DNA of 64,000 nt from Himantopus leucocephalus (taxonomy: Eukaryota; Chordata; Aves; Charadriiformes; Recurvirostridae): NCBI GenBank assembly GCA_003993805.1, contig RSEF01000002.1:1439316-1503315 (forward strand), written 5' to 3'. The notes under the pieces were generated by a model, which was not told the origin of the DNA, did not search any database, and saw only the letters and a program-made list of their open reading frames with translations. The position numbers and the translations under genes are program-made. Below, piece by piece: positions 40,901 to 52,900 of this stretch (position 1 is its first letter; every line of letters starts with the position of its first letter).

Positions 40901-43900
40901 GTGGTTATCCACCTGCACACCAGTCTTTTGGTGCTAGAACAGAGTGGTTCAAGCAGGTTTTATACCATGAACTGCATACACCTCCAGAGGATCCGAGGAT
41001 GACTGGTGCAAAATGCACCGCAAGCCTCAGATTAAAGGTCCTCTTTAAGCAAAAATGATAGAAATTGATGCAAGGGGTGCATAAAGGGTTGCAAAATAAT
41101 GAGTTCCAACAGACCTAAAAACATCATTAATTTGGTAGATTGCCTAATATTGTAATTCAAATGGACTCATGCTGGGATTTTTTTGGAGAACAATTTTTTT
41201 CTGTGACCAGCTGTCAAGCTAAGTAGGATTAAGTATGAAATATAAGGAAATTCATTTGGCCACCACCCTTCCTGACTGGTGAATAAACAGTTAAAATTGT
41301 TTTTCTTTCCTTAGTATTCTATGTATTATGCCATATGTATTTGGATATTTTGTACATATGTGTATACACACCTCCACACATAGTCACCCACCAGAGACAC
41401 ATAAATCGAGAGATAGAAATATTCTTCAGATGAGGTAAACCCAAATTTCATTTCCTAATTCAAATTAAATAGAAATTAAAAAAAGAATCTATTAGCGGGT
41501 GTCAATGCTAAATCAAGACCTGACATGGCAAGAACCACAGACTGAGAACAACTAGAAATTTCCACAGCAAACATGAGAATGAATATTATGGATCCTTCTT
41601 GGTTAAATTGATGCAATAGTAAAAACAACATATAAGTCATTGTAGCAGGGCTCATGCACTTCAGCAGATAATTTGAACCTTCGGGTGAGTTGAGAATAAC
41701 ATTTCTTTAATCAAAGAATCCTAAAAAATGTCAGTATCTGGGCTGTATATAGCTACCTTTAAGAGAAGCATTTTTAAAGCAAGGATACTAAACCACATCA
41801 CAAACGCTAAAGGAAGAAAAAATAGCCCTTGAAAAATTTCCTGTTTGTCTCAAGAGGAAATTGCCTGTTTTCTTTAGAGCAGTAGTACATTTTTGCTTAT
41901 TTGTCCATTCTCTAGCTTAATTGAGAGAATTCAATAACAGAGAGATCTTTACCTGGTATCACAATTGAAAATGTCAAAGAAATCTTCATTCTTAGAAAAA
42001 TCTCCATTCCGGAGTTAGGGAAACCGGTCCAAACTCTATTGTGCTTGTGCTCAACTTCGTAGATGGTAACCTGTCTGTCTGTTATGTGCCAGCATTCCTC
42101 AATGTCTACATTTCCCTGTTTTTAAACTGTTTTCTCTTGACTACAAATACGCAGAGGCAGAGGAACCCTTTCCGCTGTGGGCTGATGCGGTACGTGGCAC
42201 AACGAGACACCACGGTCTGTGACTGTGCTCCTCAGTACCTCCAGATTAGTATTAATGCCAATGTCACGGAGCAAGTGAACGCCTCCTGCAGGTTTTTCTG
42301 GCCTGGCTGGCAGCAGCGTGCGGCCCTGTGTATTGATTAATGTGCAACCTAATGGGAAAGTACTGCTCTTTCTGGCATCCAGAGCCAAAACTTGTGCTGG
42401 TGTTTAACTGCTGCGACCCCACTGAAGTCAGTGAGATCTGAGGCTGAGGCACAACATTAACCTGTTAAATCAAATATACAGGGCCTGACAGGCATCCCAG
42501 AAGAAACTCTATAAACAGCAGGAGGGCAAAAAATGTGTTCCGAAATCTCCGCAAGGGATTCCTCTTCTGGCATTTGTGAACCAGAAAGGAGCAAAGAAAT
42601 CCTCTGTGTACTTTCCTGGTAGAGCCCCATGCATCCCCTCTCCAGGAACTGCTGAGAGGTACCACAGAAAGCCAAACTTTTCCGGGCACTTAACACTAAT
42701 TCTGTGCCAAGTGAAGTCAATGAACACTTTCAAAGCAGAACTGTGGCACATGTTTCCTTACACATACACATACAACTTCTCCTGAAGTTAACGATGACTG
42801 TATTTAGACTGAGGAATGAATAACGTCAGGTTTGGTCCCTTTTCCTTCCTTTGATAAGACGTCTTGCTTGATGAATAAGATGGAGAAATGAAAGAACTGG
42901 AATTGTTCCCCCTAATTCCAGAAATCCATTGCATGTATTCAGAGCTGCTTTTTTTTTTCTCCATGGAAATGTGAAATCTTCAATGCTCTGCACAAGACCG
43001 ACTGTATGAACTGCCTCAGACTCGGAAAGTTTGAAAACTTCACAGGTTTGCCTGGAGTGTTTGTCTAGAAGTATAAAATGAATATCACTTTGGTGCAATT
43101 GCCAACAACCATACTGGGACGTTTCCGCAAATCCAGCTAGTTATTCCAGTAACAACACAGAAAGGAAGATTTTATTAGGCTCAAAATTCAGATATGCCCA
43201 AAATTCCCCATTGAAAAACCATCTCCTTCTGGGATGGCAATACAGGAGGTCATAAATAGCTCCCTGGTATAAATGAGTGCTTCAAAAGTGTTTCTGAAAA
43301 TGAACTATTTACTTGGGTTTTGCTGGGTAAAGAAAAGAAAAAAACAATGCACCATTCCTCTTCCTTTGAATAGAAGTTGTTTATTTCTCAGCAGCAAGAT
43401 TTTTTTTAAAAAATGTTTCCCCAAAGCAACTTTCCCAGAGGCACATCAAAAAGTAAAAGTGTAAATGAGACATAAGGTCCCTCTCTAACTAGCTGTGCTA
43501 AATGGAAGTCCTATAGAAGAATTGACTTTTACTGTCTGTCACTGGCCTCACATGTAAACTTTATGTGCTCTGGTTTAATATAAATGAAACCATCACTCTT
43601 CTCTTTATGGCATACCAGGCTGCTGCAACACAAAGCCCTGGCTGGTTTCTCATGAGCCTGAAGACAGGGTGGGAGGAGGGAGGTTAGTCTTGTTCCTGGA
43701 GGGTGTCTGCTGTCCAAAGAATGGAAAATATGATTTGTGCTTGGGGAATTGAATGAGTCCCCTTTAGAGCTCTTAAGGCTGTATTTATAGGAAGGATAAT
43801 CTAGCAGAGGACAATATGTTTTGTCCCTAGGTTCTGCTGAATGCTTCTATTGTTGATCTAGGATACGATCCAAAGCTAATTCTTTGCCTCATAAGCAGCT

Positions 43901-46900
43901 TCTTCTGAGTGCTCCTGTCGTATAATTTTAAGTGAAACTCTTTAGATCTTTGCCTGAGTCTACTTCCTAAAGAAATGAGGCTTTTGTACTTTCTGAATGC
44001 CTAACACTGAAATAATGGGTACAGAAACATCCATTTCAGAGTAATACTGTTAAATAGCAAGGAGAGAAGAGAATAACTGCAGTTAAATAGCTGGGGATAA
44101 AGCCTCTGCATACATTTTGACTGTAAGTTAAAGGAAATTTTATAGCTAGGGAGGTCTGGGACAGACTTCCAGCAGAAGAAAGGTATGTTATCAAGATGGA
44201 AGTTAAGAAGTTATTTTCATGACACAGTTGGAGCTGAAAGAGTGAGAAAAGTCAGACAAAGGGACAGCCCAGAGAGTGGAAGATGGTTTGGAAGGAAGTG
44301 GGAATATTAATTTCTGAGATTACATTTGAAGAACATTGCATTAAAGAAATTTGCCCACTTAAATGATTGTTAGTTGGTATAAAGCAGCATAATTAATATT
44401 TCCAGCATGGGGATGAATAAGAGAGCATGAACCAGTTAAACAAATGTGAAGAGTTTTCCTTACTAAGAAAAATAAGGAAAATCAAAGAAGGGAAATTTTA
44501 AGCTACAGGAAGAAAATGCAGTAAGACACCGACAATTTGCCTGAATAAAATGCTAAAAGTCTTCTTTTAAGAAAAAAGTCTGCCATGGCAGAGATAAGCT
44601 AATACTTTGGAATGCAGAAAACAGCAGGCCTGGTGCAAGTTGTTAGCTGTTTATTTGAATTCAACAGACAAGGAAAGAGGTCTGTCTGCTATAAGGATAT
44701 ATTTATTGCAGCACAGCTCCTTGAAAGTCTAGATTTCTTGTGGACATGAGAACACAGTTCTTCTCCCAACATGAATATTAAAAACACTTTAATAAAAGGG
44801 AATTTGTTTTACAGTTGGTCTACAACACGCTTCTTATTATGTGCCAGCCACGTCATTACTGTGGTTCCGCAAAAGCTGCCTTACCTAGGGGATGGCTGGG
44901 GTATGCAAAGCAGAGAAGTCTCAGCCATCAGTGATGTTTTATATATATCACTAAAATGGCGTGGCTTAATTTTTCTCTCTCTAAAAAAAACATCAGCCAG
45001 CATGTGAAGTGTTTCATAAGAATGGAGAAAATTGACATTCCCTTACTGAAAAATAGACTTCTACATTTCCAGAGACCTATCATTTTTCAGAAACAATGAG
45101 AAACTAATCCCTGTTATATGAAAGTAAGCTGGGCCCTAGAAGACACAATCCTTGGCTAAGGGTTTGTTGGATGAGATGGAGCATAGCACCACGTGTTGAA
45201 ACCACCTTGCATAACAAACTGTCTTATCCGTATAACGGGAAACAGGTTTGAACTTGATATACTTTTATTCCTAATGGGAAAAATATGAAGCCACTAGAGA
45301 AGTACACAGTTGGGTTTACCTTGGGCCAGTTTAATTTCCTGGCCCCATTTCTCTTCTGAAGGCAGACAACTAATAAATATCCTTCTCTAAAAGAAAAAAC
45401 AACAAAAAAAAACCCAACCAAAAAAACAAAAGGAAAGAAAACATACCATTAATTTGCCCACATTATTGCTTGAAGCTGTGGAAGTGAGTCAGCTAAACAT
45501 GGCAGTTAAAGGCACCTCTGAGAAAAAAAGTTCTGTAGTTCCCGTCTCCTATCCGATATTGTGCAGAAATGGAAGCAATCTGAAAGCTACCCATTTCCTA
45601 AGACCAAAAAAGCAGGTGTTTGTCTCAACTAGTTACCCTAATGGTCATGACTAGGTAATGATTTTCCATTAATTTTGTCCTGGGGTTTAACGGTCCTCAT
45701 TTGATTATATTACGTGTCTCTTGGCTCATGCACCAATATGGTTTATATCTATGAAGAGCCTTCACAATGGTTGATCCACCAGCTGTGGCTCCAGCATCTG
45801 CATATGTCACCAGCTGTTTCTAGACATTAGCTCGCCCAAGCCGCAGCATCATTAAGACAATTCTGTCCCAGACTTTTCCACAGGAAGAACCTTTCCAAAG
45901 AAGTCTTAGATGGTAATTCAGTTTGGAAGGGACCTCAGGAAGCCTCTAGTCCAACTTCTTGCTTAAAGCAGAATCGGCACTGAATTCGAACCAGGTTGCT
46001 CAGGAGCAGTAGTAGCATTACCAGGTAAAGCTAATCTTTGAATGAGGGATGGGTCTTATACCTCATCCATATGCNAGCAGAATCGGCACTGAATTCGAAC
46101 CAGGTTGCTCAGGAGCAGTCTTAGCATTACCAGGTGAAGCTAATCTTTGAATGAGGGATGGGTCTTGTACCTCATCCATCCCAGAAATGCAAAGAGAGGG
46201 GTTCAGCATGCCCCAAGAGCTTCCTTAGCTTCCAACCAGTTACAGCTTTCTGAATCAGATGTGATTTCTATAAATCTACTGAGTTCCAGTGGATTTTCCT
46301 TCCATAAACTTGTTCAGATTCACAGTGAATTCAGGTAAAAATATTAATGGTGGGATTGAGCTCATGGAAGGGTACACCTCACTTGCGGTGTCTTCATGTA
46401 GACTTCTGCTTGTCGTCTGGGTGCTGTTACAGTCAAGGGAGAATTACTCAGTGCAAGCTAATGCAGCCAAGAGTGATTCAGCTGATCAGATATATGTGTC
46501 TACATATAACTCTCAGCTCCTGCCAATGATGTAACCCGTTTCTTGGGTATGTTTCTGGTGCTTCTCTTGTCAAAATAGTGAATTAGAAATTAAGTTTAGT
46601 GAAACAATTCATGTGAACAAAAAAGGAGGAGAAGTTTGGATTGACTCCTACGGTATGGGAAAATGGATTGGAGATGAATGTGGGTTGATGTGTTCCATTT
46701 TAATCCCTTAGAGCATATTTGGCTCCTTAAAGCACTGAATCCCCTCTTCAAGCCTCACAAGTCTGGAGCATGAAAAGGTCAGGGAGTTGCTATGCTGTTC
46801 CCTGCCCTCTGATATTTTTTCTGTTTCCTCAGTGAGCATCACCTAAAATGCAGAGCATGTGAGAGTTACTGGACTGAGATGAGAAGAGGGCAGAGATTTC

Positions 46901-49900
46901 CCCGCAGATACATCAAGGGCAAACACAGTGTCACCCCACATAACCTGCCCACATACCTTATTGTGACCACTGGTAAGCAGCCTACCAACACAGGGAAGAA
47001 AGTCATAGCAGCGTGGCTACAGGTCACTGGAAAAGGACCCCTTCACCCCAACACCACGGTAGAGGTGACTGTGTCCTATGTTTCAAGGCATTATTCTATT
47101 TAAGAACCAGAGTTATGGTCACCTTATATTCTGGATTTTCTCAGTAGCAGAATGCTAGATGTTAAGATTAACACTTGATTTTTGCCTTTGTGTATTTTGA
47201 CAGCCTCAGGTAGTCAGGTGTCTGCAAAGTATAGTACTACCTGCTACTGGATTCGGATTAAGCTTTAGATAGCCCTGACCTTGCCAGAGGCTCAAACTTC
47301 TGGAGTCAGGTACTTCACGAAAATTCAAGCTTTCCTTAAAAAAATGGAATAAAGTCTAGAAAATACAATGAAAGGGTAACCACCTCATGTTGGTTATGCC
47401 TACCTGGTTCTGTCAAGAGCTTAAACCAGCTGATTCAAAAGGTGAAAAATGTTTTATATTGCAATGTTAGCTGGGTAACTCCTGCAAATCCACTGTGACC
47501 AAGGATTATATAAATATAAATACACACACATATGTCATAGAATGTATCAACTTGGAAGGGAACTGTAAGGAGATATATATGCACGTACATTTTAACCTGA
47601 TTCTAGGAAATGCACCTTCCCACTACCCATGCTATGCTTTGGCTGGGATGTGGTTAGGGTGGTGAAGGCTCATGCCGTTACACGTGTTGCTGTACCCTGG
47701 AGGGTCCAGGTTGCTGCCGNGCACGTACATTTTAACCTGATTCTAGGAAATGCACCTTCCCACTGGTGCATTCCCACTGGTGCAATGTGGTTAGGGTGGT
47801 GAAGGCTCATGCCGTTCCATGTGTTGCTGTACCCTGGAGGGTCCAGGCTGCTGCCATAGTGACACTATAGCTCTGACAAGTAGGCAAGTAACAAATGTCT
47901 GCGATACTACAGTTATACACTGCAGATCCACAGACCACAGCAAAGGAGAACATCCAAGGTTTGCCTCGGGTTGCCTCCTTTTGGAACGTGGCCCAGAGTC
48001 CTTGCTCTCACAGTGGAATCTTACGTCCCTGGCAAGCTGCGTAAAATTACATGCTAGAGGAAAGCAAAAGGTTTCCTATGATATTTCCAGGTTTTCTTTG
48101 ATTCTACACAACCCATCTATAAGTGTTGATTAGCAGGGAGAATGACCTCAATTCACGTCAGCTGTAGGATGTGTTTTGCTGGAGGGAAAGGAAGAATATG
48201 ATTTCCGCCTCTTAAAGATAAGAATTATCACAGGTTTTAAAGGCATAATTTTGCTGTTATTGTCTTTTTTCTTTTATAGAAGCCCTTCAAACGAAGGGAA
48301 AGACTAATGGTAGGTCAGTGTTTAATCATTTCAAATGCCAAGGCCTTTTCAAATACTAATATCAATGTGTCAGACCTCATATCTAGACTCTCTGGGGTGT
48401 AACAGCTGCATTATGATAGAAGAGAATTTAGTTTCTTATCCACTTTCCGGCATCTGCGCCTCACTCATTTATTTGCCCATACACTTGCCTTTTAATTTTG
48501 ACTATTTGGCCTTCCAAATGTGAGACAGGATTTTCCAGAGAGTATATAGTCCAGATTCTTACAGTGATACTATTACTTTTTATATCAATGAGATGCATTT
48601 GAAGCCTAATTTGCTGAGACCCCAAAATCCCACTATCTCTGCTGCCAAAAAAATGATTAATTTTGAAATGGAATGACAAAAGTAGTAGAATATTAATCAA
48701 GTGATCCATCAGGCATTCAATAAAAATTTCTGGATCATGTCATTTTCACTGCTGGCACATCTGTATATATTTATGTCAGAGGTATTTCTCACATGTAAGT
48801 CTATTAATGCTGAAGGTTTCATTAACTGATATTAGTTTCTACTGTACGGATGCCGAAGGAATCAAAATGCCCACCAATTTCAACTGGAATCCCCTTCTAC
48901 CTGTGGATAAACTGCTTTTAACTCAAGGGATATCAGTCCTGCATATTAAAGAACAAGACAGAGAAATATATTATTACTAGTGCTGCAGATTGGCAGGTCT
49001 TAGAAATCAATATATTTTCACTGGTTTTAATGTAGCTAATAAGATTGTTGCAGGCTGAAGACTCAGACAATTTTTTTCAGTGTGTAGGAAATTGGTATTA
49101 TGTTGCTTTGTTATAGAGAAGAAACAAGAAAAGTGAATAGCAAAGGTGGAAAGTGAAAGAGTTTGGCTAAAGATCTTTAAGTTTTAAGGTTATTAAAATA
49201 TTACTTCAGGGGATTTTAGGGCATAAAACCACAAAACCAGATGTAAAGCTAGATTTCTCATATTTTCATTGTTCTGAACAGGTCACAATAACATTTAATT
49301 ATGTTGTTGTCATTTTTGACCTAGCAATTTTTAATGCAGAGGCTATGACATATGGGATAACCTGCTACTGATAGAATTATTCTTGAGCATAAGTTTTGCG
49401 GAGTTTGCTTCCTACTCTGAGTCACTCTCACTCAGTTTCTCTGGCCTGTGTCCAAGCTCATGTTTCATCCTATCCGTGCAATGTAGTTGCTTCTGCTTAA
49501 CACCAAGTTATTCAGCTCAGCTGCAGGCTTGTCTCGTCTTAACTAAGATACCGCTGAATATAGCAATTAGAAGAAGAATTCAAAACTTGTTATAACATTG
49601 AATGCTTTAGATCCGCAGTTTCTTGTTAAGCACAGGCTTCTAAGAGTACTCCTGAAATGGCAGGGTTCCTATTATATCATGTTCATTTATGCAAATTACT
49701 GTGGTTTTGCTATGTTCTACAGCATTTGCATTAATAAGAAATTACTGATTTCATGATTAATAATACAGTTGGAATATCTGCGTCTGCCAGTGTGAGTTTT
49801 TCTAGAGAACCTTCTTTACTTCGCTAGGAAATTGAAATACTTTCCCCACCAGCCCATTAAGATTCCTGAATTGTGGATGGTTTTTTCTGACTCCCAAAGA

Positions 49901-52900
49901 AATTGGATGGGATTTGGTTCAAGTCTAAGACACCTAAGATTATTCGACGTGTGAGTTAAGTGTCTAAGCTCTTGTTGTCAAATGAGACCTACTCAATACA
50001 AAATNAAGATTCCTGAATTGTGGATGGTTTTTTCTGACTCCCAAAGAAACTGGATGGGATTTGGTTCAAGTCTAAGACACCTAAGATTAATCTATGTGTG
50101 AGTTACAGTGTCTAAGTTCTTGCTGTCAAATGAGATCTACTCAATATGAAACAAAAGCCAGGGCTCTTCAGTTGACTCTCAAATGATCACCTACATTTCA
50201 TCAGCTGAATGGATCTCATCTCCATTGACTATGTTCATTACCTATCCGCGTTAGACAGGTAATGACCCTATCATTAGACCCTGCCTAAACATTGGCATCT
50301 AGAGCCACTTTAGATATCTTTGGTCTTCTGTAGAACTTGTGTCACGGCTACCACTCCCACATGAACACCATGGATATCTCACGGTATTTCAAATGACATT
50401 AGGGGCATATTTCCAGGCAACTGAATAACAATGTAAGTGTCTTAATATTCATGAGGAATTCTGCCCATGGGGCAGAATGCAGGACATTCTCCACACGAAG
50501 TCCTTGTTTTGAAGAGTTCATACTGAATTACAGAAAATAAGTAGTGGTTGGAGAACAGAAGAAAAGATTAATGTGACTTGTCAATAACAGAGAGAGATAC
50601 TTTAAAACTACACAGGTCTATGCACATTTTTACTGTCTTTTTGTCCCTTCCTCCTCCTGCCCCTGTTTGCTTAGCAATCATTGGTAAAGGCAAGCTGAGC
50701 AATGTTTAACATGACCACAGAATCCTCATTCTCAGAAGCAATGAATAAATGTCTCAAGGCACCACAGTTCATTTCTGTGGGTAAACTCTACCGAAGGCAA
50801 ATCTCTGGCTCATTTGTTTCTTACATGTAGACAGTTATGTTCTCATTGTGTCAAGTGGTTGAGTGTTCACATTGGCTGGATGCAGCAACCATGTAACCAT
50901 GTTGAATCACTAACAAAGACCGGTTACACCTAGACTTGAGTTACAGCAGTGTCTGTTTCAAAACTGATTTCTGTTCACTTTTTTTGGTTTTCTTTTTTCT
51001 TTTTCTTTTTTTTCCCCTATTAAGCAAAAGCAACCTGAGGAGAGAAATGACTCTGCAGGTCTGTGTTTTCCTACTGAGAAACCAGATCTTGTGAAACTTT
51101 GTCGTATTGGTTGAACTCAGGTAGGAATATCAAACAACGTGTTCCTTCTTGTCTCTGTGCAGCTTTCAGAGGGAATCAACGCGGGCCAAGGACTAGGTAT
51201 CGAAATCATTGCTACCTTCCAGCTAGTGTTGTGTGTCCTCGCCACCACAGATCGGAGAAGGAATGATGTCTCGGGATCAGCACCTTTGGCCATTGGTCTC
51301 TCGGTCGCCTTGGGACATCTTCTTGCTGTAAGTTTTACCTCTCACAGTTGATATCTGCAATGTCCCCTCTCAGGATGGGTCAGTGAAGGCAGGAAGATGA
51401 TGGGCAGATGATAGTTTATTCCTTCTCCTTCCTCTTCAGAGACTGGCCTTGTTTCTGCAACATGCATGGCCCTTCTTTTTTGGGCCACATGGTTGTGGCA
51501 ATAAGTGATGGGGTAGCACATCTGGGAGGAGTCGCTGCAGCAGGACCTGTTTCCCTGTTGGGACAGGAGAGGCACATGGCAAACAGTCTTTCCCCCTGCG
51601 GGTGGGATGAATGAAGCTGTAGTGAGCAGCTGAACCAGGCTGCCACTTGCCCTCCTGTGTACTGAAGATGCCACATGTGCACCAATGCCTCACCACTGGT
51701 TCTCTTTCCACCTCCTAGATTGATTACACCGGTTGTGGAATTAACCCAGCTAGATCTTTTGGTTCAGCGCTGATTGCCAACAACTTTGAAAATCACTGGG
51801 TAAGTTGAATAAATTTGTTTAGCTTACAAGAGGCTCTGCAGATACATAATCTACAAAACCAGAAACTTTTAAGCCCATATCAGTAGCACCAAGTCAGTGA
51901 GTTGCCATTTCTGTTTCACTTAACAAAGAATAATCTCCTTTTGCTCCTGACCAGCCTCAGGAAATCACAAAGTCCTCAAGCTGAGAGTGTATGTTCAAAG
52001 TAATACAGAAGATTTGCTTTGGTTATTTCCCTTTATGTTTATTTATTTCAAATATTTTAAATATTAAAGCCTCATTGCACAGAATCTGGTATCGAGTATT
52101 TATTGTTTAAAATGAGTTTGTGAAGTGCTACTGCTTAATCTGGTAAGACCCAATTTAGGAAGTTTTTAAAGCAGGTTTATAAACTGAAATGGATCATCCA
52201 ATATTTGGAAGCTAATAAAATGTTCATCTTCTTAAAGTTAAACGTCTGCTTATGTGCTTTCATGGATAAGTGCTCTGGAAGTACTATAAATTTGAGATTA
52301 TTCCCTGTGGTTGAATGTGGTTAAAATGAGGAACTTCATGAAAATTTACGTATTTCACTAGAGCTCAATAAAGGCAGCTAACATAAAAGCCCTAAATGAG
52401 TATGTGTTCTTGAATGTTTAAAATGTAGCTTGTTCCAACTCTCCTACTCATGATTTTGGCATCTAGTTGCATAGTCATTCATGGAAATTTAGTGGCAGTT
52501 CAATGGGTTGTGAAAATTTTGGGTATAGATGCTATTTTAATCTAAAGAGTAAAACACAAAAGGAGGACACTGGGGAAATTTTGCCATTACCTCCCACTTA
52601 AACACTTCTATTGGGATGCTAAGCTATTAGCTACTATTTTCCGAATTTCATAGAGAAATTATTTTCCTTTGTACAGCTAGAAGGAGATAGAGGTAATTCA
52701 TATTAAACCACTGCTATTGCTGAATAAAATAAAATATGTTTTCAGACTCAGGAACTCTTTGGCCATGCAAATCCCTCAAAATCATCTGCTATTACTAATA
52801 AAATCAACCTGTCTACTAATAGACTTTTATTACCTCTGCCTCCAAACTTTGCTTGCCTTAAGTGATTAGACCAGTACAATTACAGCAATATCACTAGCTA

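Larger units (their letters stand above)
34966..51162 (+). other. AQP1: AQP1 intron 1 (about 16.2 kb)
   Basis: This GT-AG intron holds no recognisable gene. It contains a T25 run just after the donor, a TGG/GAT-rich stretch at about 35.07-35.10 kb, a CR1 fragment near 45.9-46.0 kb, and three single-N joins with duplicated flanks (46075, 47720, 50005). Two stop-poor stretches stand out, 39.03-39.66 kb and 42.04-42.34 kb. A long pyrimidine run at about 50.98-51.02 kb precedes the true acceptor by about 140 bases. It is longer than the human intron 1 as I recall it (about 10 kb), which is unusual for a bird. Confidence 0.9.

Noticed and set aside
47537..47575. CATAGAATGTATC and TTGGAAGGGAACTG, resembling a minus-strand CR1 tail
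   Set aside because: The similarity is too short to support an element.
49909..49930. GGTTCAAGTCT resembling a tRNA B box
   Set aside because: No A box at a suitable distance and no cloverleaf can be formed.
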